Shown piece by piece: positions 1 through 11,699 of a DNA stretch of 64,000 bases. Made by a program: the position numbers and the translations under genes. The stretch spans positions 19,498,744 to 19,562,743 of the forward strand of contig OX419759.1 of the NCBI GenBank assembly GCA_948567375.1. The letters run 5' to 3'. Below the pieces are notes generated by a model. It saw only the letters and a program-made list of their open reading frames with translations, searched no databases and had not been told where the DNA came from. The stretch's first letter is position 1, and the number at the start of each line of letters is the position of its first letter. The DNA comes from Lunularia cruciata (lineage: Eukaryota; Streptophyta; Marchantiopsida; Lunulariales; Lunulariaceae).

Positions 1-1
1 A

Positions 2-178
2 GGGAGAAAATCTAAGACCAAGGAGTTGTGTGAGGTTTGTGGAGTGGAAGGATGTCCAAAAGAACATGAGTGTAGTAGAGTAAAAGCACTTTTGGAGACT
101 CTGGTGAAGGATCTTGGAGAGAATCTTAGTACAACTACAGAAATACTACCATCTTTATCAGCTAGTTCTCAAGATTAA
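2..178 (+). pseudogene. Extra leader ORF upstream of gag, 3' part
   Basis: An open frame enters from the left edge and ends with TAA at 176-178, 218 bp before the gag ATG. It contains a cysteine/histidine cluster of the form C-X2-C-X4-C-X3-H-X-C (about residues 10-24 of the visible part), a possible small zinc-binding knot. Its last residues (TEILPSLSASSQD) closely match the C-terminus of an ORF at the same place in copy 2 (43779-44180, - strand, IEILSPLSISSQD). Because it is shared in sense orientation before gag, it is probably a real element gene. Extra ORFs before gag are known from Ogre-type elements. Function unknown. It may or may not be intact, because its start is not visible. Confidence 0.55.
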
Positions 179-396
179 TGATGGAGATAATCTTTCAACT
201 TATGGATAAACTATCCATGAGGGTTCAATTAATATGCACTCTAGGATTTGATATTGCTATAGAAATCTTGGAGCAACCTGAACCTTTTGTGTTCCCAAGA
301 GTGTATTACTCTCAAATGGTGTTAGTCATGTACATACTCTATTAGTTATAGAGTGAGAAAAAAAATTAGAGAAAAGAAAGATAATGAGGAGTTAAG

Positions 397-1800
397 ATGG
401 GGAAACTTCCGGTTTTCTTTGGCAAGGATGGAGAAGATGTGGAGGCCTTTGTGAGAGACTTCAAGAGAGCTTGCATAGGAAACAATGAGAGGAGGAAGAA
501 TGAGTGGGTCTCATTATTACAAGATTGCTTTGAAGATAAAGCACTTACATGGTATGAGTTAGAATACCAAAAGAGAGAGAGGAGAGATGGGGAAGAAGAG
601 TCTTGGGAGAGTTTGACTTCAGCACTCATTGAGAACTTTCTTCCAGATGAGAGTTATGAGAGATTGATGAGTGAGGTTACCTTTCTCAAACAAGGAGATG
701 AAGAGAAAGTGAGAGTCTATGTGGAAAGAGTGAAAAAGTTAGAGTCCAGATTTTGCAAAGTGTTGAGGAAGGGTAGGGATGATGTGGAGACTACAATGAT
801 TGGCATAGGGGCCATGCTCACCAAGAATTTTATGGGAGGATTGAGACCACAAATTAGAAGCAAGGTGAGATATGAGAAACCTTCTTCCAAGGTTTGAAGC
901 TATCAAGATTGCAATTAGTATGGAGGAGAGTTTGGAAGGGGATGAGAGTGATTTGGTGGTGAAGGAGGTTGTGCATCCTCCTCAAGGTTACAAGTATGGT
1001 GGAACTTCTGATACTTTGGTGGCAAGGGTTGCATCACGAGTAGTAGTTGCTCCAATTCTTGCACCTCTACCAAAGGATCCACTTCAAACTATCATAGAAC
1101 AACTTGCAGATCTCAAGATCAATGTGGTGCAACTATTGGAGAAGAGAGAGGTGGATCAAAATGGGGGGAGAGGGCCTAGGAGTTATGGAAAATATCCATA
1201 CAAAGGACGCCAACCAGCCAACAATTTCAATGAGAGAAATTGTTTGGTTGTAGAGGAAGAGGCCATATCCAAAGGAATTGCCCAAATTCCACTTACCATG
1301 GAAGAAAGGGTTATGAGGAAGCCAATAGAGGGAAAGAGGGAGGAAGTGAAACCCAAGTGGCTCCTAATCCCAAAAAAGGTAAGGGGATAGCATCCATAGA
1401 TGTGGTTGAGAGCAAGTATGAGAAGGGAGAGTGCTCAAACTCCAAGGGTCTTCATTTGGAGCTTTTGGCACAAGAGAAGAAGAGAGCTCATTTGCAAAGG
1501 ATGTTAACTCTTCTTAAGGATTTGCTCCAAGCAAGGATACTCCTATGTCTACTAGGAGAACTCGCACCTCAACACCATCAACAACAAAGATTCCAAGGCA
1601 GAAGTTGGGGATGGAGGATTTCTTGATTTCAAAGCAACAATGGAACTACAATGTGTTGGAGGATGTTGGTAGTCACAAGGCTAACAACACAATGGGCCAA
1701 TTGATTGTTTTGAACACTACCTTGAGAAAGGAGCTTAGAGGTGGTTTGAATTCTACAAGGAGAAAGAGGAAGAAGAAGGCAAAAGCTCTAATATCAATGG
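397..1800 (+). pseudogene. gag, family 1 copy 1
   Basis: Structural capsid/nucleocapsid protein that packages element RNA into virus-like particles. The ATG at 397 begins MGKLPVFFGKDGED, shared with copy 2. The capsid-type domain includes KALTWYE and NFLPDESYERLM. The frame runs 397-897, shifts near 880, continues to 1243, then shifts again. A CCHC zinc knuckle (C-X2-C-X4-H-X4-C) lies at 1241-1281. Copy 2 has one more T in this stretch, so a 1-bp deletion here breaks the frame inside the first Cys pair. A basic Arg/Lys tract follows at about 1755-1785, before the protease. Not functional. Confidence 0.85.
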
Positions 1801-2150
1801 GGGTGGTGGATGCAAAGCCAGCACCATGGGAGGCTTGTGAATATACCTCCAAGATTGATGTGAGAGTGAATGGTCACAACATCAAGGATGCACTTGTTGA
1901 TGGAGGATCAGCAGTGAATGCCATGTAAAAAAGGTTGATGAAGAAGTTGGGTATGATACCCTCAAGACCTTCAACATTTGTGGTGAGCATGGCAGGCAAG
2001 CAACAAGTTTGACAAGTAGGGGTGATGGATAAGGTGGTAGTTTCAATTATGGGAGTTCAAAATCTCATGACTTTCCAAGTCTTGAAGGATTCAAGCTATG
2101 ACTTACTTCTTGGGAGGCCATGGTTGAGAGTAGCACGCACAACAAGTAGG
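1801..2150 (+). pseudogene. Retroviral-type aspartic protease, family 1 copy 1
   Basis: This domain would cleave the Gag-Pol polyprotein. The active-site region reads KDALVDGGSAVNAM, with DGG replacing the DTG/DSG seen in many retroelements, which is normal for the Ogre/Tat/Athila group. The second conserved strand, LLLGRPWL, lies at about 2107-2130. A TAA at 1926-1928 directly follows the active site where copy 2 keeps a sense codon, and TGA at 2010-2012 also interrupts. A linker rich in Ser/Asp/Glu leads on toward RT. Confidence 0.75.
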
Positions 2151-2399
2151 TGGCACAAAGGGTACTTGAGGATTGGGCCATCAAACCATAGAGTCACAAT
2201 TCTTGTGACTAACACCAACAAAACTTCACATTCAAATACACCATCTTCTAATTATTTGGAATCAGATTCTGATGAAGGAGCTTCTGGTGTGGACACAAGC
2301 ATGGAGAAGGTGACTTCCACAGAGGGAGATGAATCTGAATTGGATTCAGATGTGTATCCCTTGTGTGCTATGGATTTTGCACCTAAGCCAAAGGTTTTG

Positions 2400-3870
2400 A
2401 AGGACCCAGATAAATCACCATTGACACTTGAGGAGGTAGAGAGAAGGTTAGCTACCCTCAAGTATGGCCCAAATGATACCAAGGAGGAGAAGGTGAGATT
2501 TGAGGAGATTTTCCGCAAGTTCATCAATGTGTTTGCTTTCAATTACAAGGATTTGAAGGAAGTCACCTTGGAGGAGCACAAGATAGAGGTGGAGTCACAT
2601 GCAAGACCAATCTGCCAAAATCAACGTCACATTAGCCCACCAATATCTTTGGTTGTGAAGGAGGAGATTGATAAGCTCAAGGAGACCGGATTTATCTTTG
2701 AGGTGGAGAATCCAGAATAGGTGTCTCCAATTGTCATTGTGAAGAAAGAGAATGGTAAGCTTTGGGTATGTGTGGATTACAAGAAGTTGAATGTTGTTAC
2801 CAAGAAGGACTACTACCCATTGCCATTCATTGATGAGATCTTGGAAGAGGTTGCAGGTCATGAGAGGTATAGTTTTGGAGATGGTTATAGTGGATATAAC
2901 CAAATCAAGATTGCACCAGAGCATCAACAACTCACCACATTCACCCACCTTGGAGAACTTACATTTTCAAGGTCATGCCTTTTGGGCTTTGCAATGCTCC
3001 AGCCACATTCCAATATTTCATGAACAAGGTACTTGAACCTTTCATTGGGAAATTTGTGAGAGACTTCATTGATGACTTTTGTGTCTATGGGAGCAAGGAG
3101 GAGCACTTTGAGCACCTAATCAAGGTCTTGCAATGCTTGGATGAGGCAAATGCATCACTCAACCCAAAGAAGTACATTTTTGGATGTGGGAAGGTCTACT
3201 TTTAGGGCAAATCATCTCCAAGGATGGAATAGTAGTTGATCTTGAGAAGGTGAGGAAAATCTTAGACCTTCCATTCCCTTCAAGCTTGAAAAAGTTGCAC
3301 TAATTCTTGGGGATGGTTGGGTACTATAAGAGGTTCATCTTCTCATTTTCCAACAAGGCTTATGCATTGACCATCTACATGAAGAAGGGTGTAGATTACA
3401 TGGTGATTTTGGAAGACAAAGAGGCTCTCAAAGCTTTTGAGTAGCTCAAGCAATCCCTTGTTGTAGCTCCAATTCTTGCTAAACCTGATTGGAGTAAAAC
3501 TTTCATCCTCTACATTGATGATGCTTCTAATGTAGCTATAGGATGCACTCTTAGTTAATAAGACCAAGATGGGCATGGCCATCCAATAGCTTATGGTAGT
3601 CGGTACATGGTTTCAATAGAAAAGAACTACTCTATCATGGAGAGAGAAGGATTGGCAATGATCTTTGGTCTCAAGAAGTTTAGACACTACTTGATTGGAG
3701 GGAAAGCCACAATTGTCATGGATCACCATGCTTGTAAGTACATCTTCAAAAAGCCTAATGTGGAAGGGAGGCTAGCAAGGTGGATGATACTCTTGTCTGA
3801 GTAAGACTACACTATTGAGGATAGGCCAAGAAAGAAACATGCATATGCTAATTTCTTATCTAAGGCCTAT
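2400..3870 (+). pseudogene. Reverse transcriptase and RNase H, family 1 copy 1
   Basis: Copies element RNA to DNA and degrades the RNA strand. RT landmarks in order are a pre-palm segment with MSPIVIVKKENGKLWVCVDY (one variable residue; GTG in this copy), LPFIDEILEEVAGH, MPFGLCNAPATFQ and the catalytic FIDD (3065-3076), followed by the SLNPKK thumb segment. RNase H is seen as YIDDASNVAIGCTL and EREGLAMIFGLKKFRHYL. Breaks: TAG at 2718-2720 where copy 2 has Trp; a frameshift at about 2945 relative to copy 2; TAG after KVYF near 3203; and further stops at 3301, 3442 and 3556. Catalytic Asp codons remain but the frame is destroyed. Confidence 0.85.
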
Positions 3871-3959
3871 GATCATGATGGAGATGAGATATGAGATATG
3901 GATGATTCCTTCTTGGATGAGGACCTCATGACAATCTCAATCACTCAAGAGGTTCCAAT

Positions 3960-5239
3960 GGAGTATAAGTAGATTGTGGATATTGTGACAAGAGGTAACT
4001 ATCCAAAAGAGGTACATGCTAGGGAGAGGAAGGCCCTTGCAGCAAGATCTAGACCTTACACAATGGTGGAGGATATTATTTTTCACCATGGAGCAAATGG
4101 TCTACTTCAAAGAGCAGTGGGTAAAGAAGAGTCTATCCTACTCACAAAGGAGTTTCATGAAGGCTTAGTGTGTGGAGGACACTTTGCAAGAAAGGTGACT
4201 GCTTTCAAGATTCTAGATGCAAGTTATCATTGGAGAGGGATTTTCAAGGATTGTCTTGATTATTGCAAAACTTGTCATGTTTATCAAACTTTGGCTAGAA
4301 AATCTACTTCCACTCCAACACTTAGATCAATTCTATTGCTAGGACCTTTTGAGAAGTGGGGAATTGATTTTGTAGGTCCTCTCAATAGAACCCCAAGGAA
4401 CAATTGGTACATTGTGGTAGTTACTAATTACCTTACCAAGTGGGTTGAGGCTAGACCATTGAGGGACAAGAATGAAGATGAAGTTGGTAGATTTCTTTAT
4501 GAACACATTATCACTAGGTTTGGATGCCCTTTGGAGTTGGTTTTTGATAGAGGATTAGAGTTTATAGGAAGCATCACTACAACCATGCTACAACATTTCT
4601 TTATCACACATAGAGTAACTACATCCTATAAGCCAAATTCCAATGGCTTGGTAGAGAGAACCAATCAGACCTTGTGCATGATGTTGGCCAAAGATGCAGA
4701 AATGGAGGGGGCTAAATATCCTTAAGATAAGAAGATTCATGCAATTTTGTGGGAGTATAGGACAACCATGAAGACTTCCACCAGATATTGTCCATTTCAA
4801 TTGGTATATGGTATTGAGTCTACCTTACCTATTCACTTTGACCTTCCCACCTATTCACTTTGATCTTCCAAAGCATTTCATAGGAGATTGAAGAAAGCAC
4901 AAGGAAGTGATGCAAAGAAGTCAAGGAAGGATCATGGAATTGGAAGAGGCAAGAGCAGTTATTATGGTTTGAGTGGAGCAAGCCCAAAGGAAACAAAAGG
5001 AGAGCTATGACAAGAGGCAATGCAAGAAGAAGGTGGAGCCTTTCAAAGAAGGTGATTGGGTAATGTTGTTTGATTCCATTCGATTCAAGAGAGTGCAAAA
5101 GAAGTTTTTGCCTAAGTACTTTGGACCTTTCATAATGGAGAAGGTGTGGAGCAATTACACCTATGATCTCAAGGAGTTGGGAGGAAGACACTTTGATAGG
5201 ATTTACCATGGTAAGTTAAAAATGTATCATAGAAGGTAG
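3960..5239 (+). pseudogene. Integrase, family 1 copy 1
   Basis: Inserts element cDNA into the genome. The N-terminal HHCC zinc domain (EFHEGLVCGGHF ... YCKTC) lies at about 4150-4285. The catalytic core has Asp at 4366-4368, Asp at 4546-4548 and Glu at 4654-4656, so the D-35-E spacing is preserved. A C-terminal barrel-like segment (KFLPKYFGPFIMEKVW) falls in the open frame 4973-5239. Interruptions are a TAG at 3970-3972, a stop at 4723 and a short duplication around 4830-4865 (the 'attcactttga' stretch appears twice). No chromodomain follows. Of the two family copies this one retains all three catalytic acidic residues. Confidence 0.85.
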
Positions 5240-5287
5240 AGAGACCTTCACTTTGAGGAAAAAGTGAAAACTTAGTCCGGTGGTAAA

Positions 5288-5978
5288 GGTAACACCCATT
5301 TGTGCATGTGTGTGGTATTACGATATTTAGCTTGGTATTACAAATAATTGAGAGATATTATTTATATAGAGATAAATGATGGTTCTACATTAGTCATGAT
5401 TAGCTAAAGTTAGTCATAGCTAAGATAGAAGGAACCTTACTTTAGAGGAAGTAGAAAAGATGAATACCACTATTTTGGATTCTATTATATTGATTTGGTA
5501 TTATTCCTAGGTATTTGGGTTTGAGGAAAGATTTGAGAACTCTTGGACCCACAAGTCTTTTTGTTTCAAATTCTTCTATAGTCCAAGGATAGCCCATGTG
5601 AAGGAATCCTTGACTTAGTGGTTGGGTCAAGATAAGATCACATGTTTAGTGGAATATTCCCATGACTATGGATATTCCTTCAACTTTTTGACTTTGTTTG
5701 ACTTTTAGCCTAGTAACTTGAGTTACTCCTATAATTAGTAACTTTGGTGTATAACAATTTCACAAGTATATAAACTAGGAGTGAGGAGGCACTCATCATC
5801 TTTTCATTTGCAATTATCTCTCTCTCATTGAGTTCTCTAGTGAGCAATGTCTTGAGTCTTGGAGTGTTAGCCTTGGAGGAGTACGATGGAGTTGGGGTTC
5901 CTTGCCTTCTTAGTCCATGGTGCGTTACCATAATAGTCATCAGAGGTTCATCCTAAGTGAGAGGCAAGCTGGCTCATA
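5288..5978 (+). repeat. 3' LTR, family 1 copy 1
   Basis: About 691 bp. The left edge follows the polypurine-like tract 5266-5287 and begins (g/t)gtaacaccc. The right edge ends ggctcata, matching the ctcaca-type end in copy 2, so the family terminus is TGTAAC...CTCACA. It aligns over its length with both LTRs of copy 2. It holds a TATA-like tatataaa at 5767-5774. Sequence right of 5978 shows no similarity to the flanks of copy 2, as expected for an independent insertion. Confidence 0.8.
5767..5774 (+). promoter_or_regulatory. TATA-like box in family 1 LTR
   Basis: The motif tatataaa lies in the right half of the LTR and is conserved at the same place in both copy-2 LTRs (45064-45071 and 32582-32589, - strand). 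It is the most likely core promoter for element transcription. Confidence 0.5.
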
Positions 5979-6282
5979 GATCAAGGATGCATAGTTGCAT
6001 CCATGACTAGAGGCGGACACTTATATTGCTGCCTTAAAACTCTCACGGAAATGTAAAGTAGTAGTATCTCAATTTGAGTGTATTGTCAGACCTTCCACTC
6101 AGCTCAGTTATTGATTCTAATTCAGTAGGGGTTCTGCCAAGAATACATGCTTTGCCAAAGCTTTGTCAACTTCAAAATGTTTGAAGCTGACACAAAAAAT
6201 TTTAAGGTAACAAATTGTACATTTAGTGCACATTTGCAATGGTATATAGTAGGTGTTTTAATTTCAGTGTTATGCATCTCCT
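5979..6282. other. Flank of family 1 copy 1, no gene
   Basis: This is single-copy-looking sequence next to the LTR. It contains a few stop-rich short frames only. Nothing functional is seen. Confidence 0.5.
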
Positions 6283-6315
6283 TGAGAAACCAAAAACAAA
6301 GTTTTTGGTTTCTCA
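6283..6315. repeat. Perfect 15-bp inverted repeat with 3-nt loop
   Basis: The arm tgagaaaccaaaaac (6283-6297) is followed by aaa and then by its exact reverse complement (6301-6315). A transcript would fold into a 15-bp hairpin. It stands directly before the island of 17-bp motifs and could be the edge of a small mobile element or a replication-slippage product. Confidence 0.85.
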
Positions 6316-6342
6316 CGAAGATGGCGCTGAGAACCGCAGAAC

Positions 6343-6597
6343 AGTCAAGACCTTTTTGGAACCTGGTGCTCAGAAGCGCAAAACAGTCAAGACCTTTTGC
6401 CGCCGGGCGCTGAGTCTCAGCCACAAGCCTAGCCTGGACAACCACACGTGCCCAAACGCGGCTTCAGTCAAGACCTTTTTGGCACAGCGCCAAATTTGCG
6501 AGACGGTGCAGCTTTCAATCAAGGCCTTTTTGGCCGGATCCGAGCGTGGATGAGCCTAGAACCCGAGCTGGCGCTCGAATAGTCAAGACCTTTTTGT
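6343..6597 (+). repeat. Five dispersed copies of a 17-bp motif in a GC-richer island
   Basis: The motif agtcaagacctttttgg, with small changes, starts at 6343, 6385, 6466, 6517 and 6581. The spacing is irregular (42, 81, 51 and 64 bp). The sequence between copies is rich in gcgc and cgag patterns, unlike the AT-rich surroundings. In one frame the motif reads VKTFL repeatedly, but no convincing protein results. It is probably the eroded interior of a minisatellite or a small non-coding element. Confidence 0.75.
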
Positions 6598-6599
6598 TT

Positions 6600-7781
6600 T
6601 CCCATGTCTTGCCTGAGGAAGTAGCGCAAGAGCACAAATTCATCAATTCTTCATGTTGGTCATCAGAAATGACCCATCAGATTTTATCCGGGTCTTTAGT
6701 TTAATCGTGGAAGAGAGAGTTTCTAATCATATCCAATACTTTTAGAAATACCAATAAATAATGAATGAATATTTTTTGCATTATTCTATAATCATTTAAA
6801 GCTACCCGGATGGAATCATCTGCTCGGCCATGATCATCTAGTAAAAATCAGAGATGGGCGTAAAATTATCGGAACCTTAGCACCTTGGATTCTACTGTAC
6901 CCTAAGTTGGTAGAAATATTTAATAATACCCCAAAGCTTAGATGTGGAGTTAGTCAGTTCGTTCGGGCAATGAAATTCACATATAACAAGAGGATTTGGT
7001 CAGTTAGTAATGAAATTTACATTTAACTATACAATATTCTTGTCAATGTAAAACATTGCATAAACTCAACATAAAACGTTTCAGTTCATATATTTACCTA
7101 TGTGGGGAAATATTCACAAAATCTATTTACCTTGAATTGCCACTTTGAAGTGGAAGCCCATAACCCTAAAAGGAATATTTACCTCCTATTCTGTTTCATT
7201 CGGATTGTACGTCAATTTGGACCTAAAGATATGTTTTGAACAAAGAGAATGCTTCCATTCACACATCAAGATTTCAAAAGTTCACTACAATCTTTTGATG
7301 CATCAGATTCCATTCCAAGGCAGTTCATCCTAGACTTTGGCGATAAATCCTATCTCATCTCACCATAAACGTTAAACTTAATGTCTCAAATTTTCTTTTA
7401 TTTTTTCAAGATTTATAATTCAAAAAATATAATGTATTTAAAATATAAGTTAATTGCAATAGTGAAAATTAATTATTTTATACTAATAGGTACCAACAAT
7501 AGGTATGTTATTTTTTCTTACAATCAATATTTTCTTTATTAGTGAAACATTATAATACTTTTGGACTCATATCGATCTTGAACTTATGAAGAACTTCCTT
7601 AGAACTAACTTCCGTAAGATTAAAATCAGTATGTATAATCAGAATTCGTTTGTAAAAATTTGTTCCCAAAGCGCTAGGGAGCTCAACCTAAACTTACAAG
7701 AGCTTAGTTTGAAAGGTTTCTCTTTGCTTTCAAGATTATATGTATCTTTTCAAGAGAATTTTTCCTAATCAAATATTGTAT

Positions 7782-7846
<65 letters not shown>

Positions 7847-9189
7847 GTGAATAGTCAAATTGTATAAATTGAAGGTTTGATAGTTGAAATTTTGGATTGC
7901 ATAGTTTTGGAATTTTGGTAACACTTATCTATCTTTGATCCATGATTGATTTAAATGATTAAATGCAAGGAGAAGGAAGCACTATTTTTTAATTATAATA
8001 TGTGATGGAGGTTGGAAGCTAAGAGAGATAAAAGCACAATTATAGAAATAAATATTTTAAACAGAGGCTAATGCAAAAGATAAATAGAAAAATGAAACAA
8101 AAGTCTTGCTAGATCTAGCTCTAGAAGTAAGAAATTATGAGAAGTCCACTTTTATATTTTTTGGAAAAGCTATAGATATCCAAATTGAGCTATTGGATTT
8201 GATAGTGAGATGTGATAACCGGAATTTGATTGTTGACTAATATTATACTTACAAATTATTCAATGAAAAACATTGGTTAATTAATGTTGCACGCCTAGAT
8301 GTTGCTACTAATAGAAAAGTGTTCCTTTTGCAATTTAAATGAACCATAATTCTAATATTGCAATTTGCAAGGATTGTAACTCTAAAATCAGGTTTATATT
8401 AACCTTAATTTTTGGGCTTGTTGTTACGGACTGTATATGGTGACCTACGTTTCCCTTAATAGAGCAATTTTCTTCTTTTTAGTTGATTTTAGAGAGTAAT
8501 TACAAGAAAATCATACTGTGAATAACAATACAAAGCAGCATAATCATTAGTCTTTACATAAAACCCATACACAGTTAGGATGCAAGAATGGACTCCAATA
8601 AACTCCTAGACATACCACCTTACAAAGCTAAGAGACCATCATGCTTGTACAATGCATTGGATCTGGAACCCACAATACAAAACTAGATGTGGAGAAGACA
8701 ATGTTGTCCAACATCATTTCATTACAAAGCTCTTCTACAACCTTTGCTTGTTACAATGCTCCATGGAGATGGAATTTACACAAGACAAAGTTCAGTTGTC
8801 ATGTAGAATACCTCCAAGCAACACATGCCAAAAGTTGTGCTCCTTGCTTAAATGCACAATCAAAGAACCATTATTGACTATGGTGCACTAGATCCTTGCT
8901 TGTGAGCAATGATCATGATTTTCACCAACCATTGCAATGGTTGAAGGATAAATTAATTTTTTGGACTATAAAATGGCATCCTCACCACAAGGAAAGGATT
9001 ATTTTTACTTTCAAAATTTTAGTTTTTCATAATTAGTCATGCCAAGAACTCATTCATGCTTGTACAAGACCCACTTTTGTCATCAAAGTGAGAGACACTT
9101 TAGGGCTTTTATAAAAGGGTGATGGGTGGCAAGAATATTCCATCAATTAAAGAATTAATGAGTTGTAGCACATATTGGAAAGGTGAGGG
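6600..9189. other. AT-rich DNA without recognisable genes
   Basis: All frames are broken by frequent stops, and the longest open stretches (about 60-80 codons at 7145, 7586 and 8641) have no recognisable motif. It contains the AT microsatellite and a TATA-like ctataaaatggc at about 8966-8977, upstream of the coiled-coil pseudogene. Confidence 0.5.
7784..7844. repeat. (AT)n microsatellite
   Basis: About 61 bp of uninterrupted alternating AT. It is probably length-polymorphic. Confidence 0.98.
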
Positions 9190-10640
9190 ATGAGGCAAGA
9201 TGAGAAAAACCTGCAAAGATTTTTTGCAAACTTCCCAAAAATTTTGTGCAATGGTTGCAAGTTTAGTCAAGAAGCTCCAACATTCTATGAATCTAATCTC
9301 TTCAAATTGACAAAATGGTTGATGGAAGTGTTCACCATCACTGATCTTGTCAAAGAAACAAGCAACAACAAGGCTGAGTTGTCTTGACAAAGTCCTATTG
9401 AGAAAGAATACCAACCGCAATCAGCCACCAAAGACAAAGTGTAAAAGATGAAAGAAGAAGATTTGACAAGAAGGAGACTACATGAAGGGGTGAAGATGCA
9501 GGTGCAGTTGACAACATGCTTACCACTCATAATGAAATGCAAAGGGATCCTAGGGATCAACTTGCATAACCACGGCCAAAGAATAATGAATAGACAAGGA
9601 TCACTAATACAACAGAAGACATATGGTGTCATCTAAATACAACAACTTGCTCTCATAGTTGATGGTGGTATACACCATCAACATGGTGATGGTAATGATG
9701 TAGGCCTTAGAGGAGTTCATGTCATTCTACTAGGACCTTGACCTACAATAATTGACCCAACAATGCTTGTATGACACCTGCACAAGTTGGCTAGACAATT
9801 TCCAAGGACAAGGTCCTCCTCAATAACAAAGTAAACCAAGCCAAGAAGTGGCTAAAGGTGGAAGTAAATGCTCCTAAGGAGAAGGATATAATATTGGAGA
9901 AATTCTAGCAAGATGAACTCCTATGACAAGAGCAACACAATGTAGTTCAGCAATGGCTGAGTACAAAGGTTGACAAACTTGATGCCAAAGTCTTCCAACA
10001 ACAAAACCAACACAAAGACAACATACAAGCACAAGATGAAATATTGATGTTCCTTTGATCTAAATTGAATGAAGATTGCACAAAGATAACAAAGGAAAAA
10101 ACAAGATATGAGAATTTGAAGAAGTAAACAAATTTTGGTGTTCAAGGCCTCATTACAAGCCTCAAATGACAAAAAGAGAAGGAGAATGAGCAACACAAAA
10201 AATTACAAAATTAGTTGTTGAACAAACTCCAATATCAATGAACAAATCTAGAGAATGAACAAATAGAGATGCTTGCAATAATTGGGTATATGGAAACTCA
10301 ACTTCTAAAAAAACTAGAATGCATTACCAACAAGAACCCCCAATTTACAAAGATGAAGGATCTATGAGCCCACATTGACATGCTAGAGAGGAAGGTCTAT
10401 ACAAATGAACAACTCAATGTGTGTTTTAATAGGTTGCATAGCCACACTAACATAAAATTCCAGGAAGCACAGACCAGCTTTGCAAGATAACTGACCAACT
10501 ACATGAAGGAACTAGTATGGCTCATCCAACTACATAAGGGAAAAGGCAGTTTTTTCATAGATACTACCCACTTGAGAAACAAATATGTAAAAGGACTTTG
10601 TCTAGAATGACTCCAAATCATCTTGTAGTTAGGAAGGTTC
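9190..10640 (+). pseudogene. Decayed ORF for a coiled-coil-rich protein
   Basis: Two successive frames read coherently. Frame 9190-~9800 begins with an aromatic/basic segment (KNLQRFFANFPKILC) and passes through a charged stretch. After a shift near 9800, the frame of 9912 continues to about 10635 with many Glu/Lys/Gln/Asn and regularly spaced Leu residues, for example NVVQQWLSTKVDKLDAKVF and ENEQIEMLAIIGYMETQLL. The pattern predicts a long coiled coil. About a dozen in-frame stops interrupt it, many at probable Gln or Arg codons. I do not recognise the protein. In architecture, and in the repeat that follows at 11565, it resembles the pseudogene at 51729-54039. Confidence 0.45.
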
Positions 10641-10879
10641 TGGAGTCATAGTTTAAGACCCTTTGTACATGAACATACTTTGTACATATTTAGATAGGAT
10701 ATGAGATGAGGTCTTTTTCAGTCTAGTAAACAAAAAGCTAGTGGTAAAAAGACAAAAGGCTGAGATGGACACCTAACATGGACCATGCCTACTCAAGATA
10801 AGATTAAGATTAGTGAGAATTAGATGTAATAAGTAGATCTCCAATACTTTGTAGCCACTAGATTTTTGTACAACTAAGT

Positions 10880-10900
10880 AGTAATTGTATAAAAGGCTTA
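10880..10900 (+). promoter_or_regulatory. TATA-like site after the coiled-coil pseudogene
   Basis: The sequence tataaaaggc, with a downstream pyrimidine-rich stretch, resembles the core promoter of an LTR. It would fit a 3' LTR of the element carrying the 9.2-10.6 kb ORF, but no second LTR copy was found, so this is tentative. Confidence 0.25.
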
Positions 10901-11564
10901 GGCCCAATGTTCACAACATCCATTTGATGCATCCTTCTTTTTCAGTAAAAAAAGTTTATACCATTAAGACTCTTGACTGTATGTGTAATAGTCAGCACTT
11001 TGTATGAGTGATTACATAATTGAGTGAGAGTGAAGAATCTTGATGTATGAGCAAAAGCACTTGAGTGAGGGAAATCATTCATGTGGAACTAAAATGTGCA
11101 ACTCTAGAGGCTCTATGGAGGTTTGCAACAATACAGAGATAAGTTGCCAAGCACCTAGAGTATTGTAAAGTAGCACTAACTTGTAAGTTTCAATAGCATA
11201 GTCATTCAATACTGTTGTGAGGTTGTGCATTTTTGGAAGGTTGGAATGTTATGTCACCATCATAGTTGTTAAAGTGCTTGGACCATTGGGTGATCTTACT
11301 CCCTCTTAGTTTTTCATTCTAGAACACTATCCATAAGACACCTTAATACTGCAAATCTTGAATGATTGGAACTTAGTGATGTGAGTGCGGACTGTAGTAC
11401 TTATGAATGTCTTGACAATAGTTGTCAAGAATTCAGTTGGGCAACAAGAAAGATAAGGAAATTTTGAGGCAAAGTGACCGTTGTAACAAATGAACCACCA
11501 ATTCAAGAATCCTTTGGATTAAATATATAGTGAGTGTGAATTTTTTTTGTTTATTGTTTTGTAG

Positions 11565-11695
11565 TGTGCCAAGAGTGGTGACATTACACTCTTCTAGGAA
11601 TAACTCTACCCAAGAGGTTAAATAGAAAACAATAGAGAATTAATTTTTGTGACACTTTTCCTTTAGCTAGTCATTTTTCAACTTGTATCTCCATG
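11565..11695 (+). repeat. Repeat R1, copy 1
   Basis: This segment of about 130 bp has a core of 'actcttct...acccaagaggttaaat' followed by 'tgtgacacttttc' and 'agtcat'. It aligns by eye with 24914-25035, with 27506-27620 on the other strand and with 54578-54710. It lies about 0.9 kb downstream of the coiled-coil pseudogene, and copy 4 lies about 0.5 kb downstream of the similar pseudogene at 51.7-54.0 kb. Confidence 0.65.
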
Positions 11696-11699
11696 GAAA

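Larger units (their letters stand above)
1..5978 (+). mobile_element. Ty3/gypsy LTR retrotransposon, family 1 copy 1 (5' end outside window)
   Basis: Order on the + strand is leader ORF, gag, protease, RT/RNase H, integrase, polypurine tract, 3' LTR. The integrase precedes the LTR directly with no chromodomain, and the protease motif is of the LVDGG type, which points to the non-chromovirus plant branch (Ogre/Tat/Athila-like). The same family occurs as copy 2 on the - strand at 32378-45549, and comparing the two shows where each reading frame broke. This copy has frameshifts at about 880, at 1241-1246 (inside the zinc knuckle), 1540 and 2945, plus many stops. The 5' LTR lies left of the window. 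Confidence 0.9.

Noticed and set aside
6147-6553. Overlapping frames of 88-107 codons with recurring VKTFL
   Set aside because: The phrase reflects the 17-bp DNA motif. Both strands are open here, there is no start context, and no protein family fits.
6343-6597. CRISPR-like array of short repeats
   Set aside because: Spacing varies from 42 to 81 bp, repeats are imperfect and the context is a plant nuclear genome.
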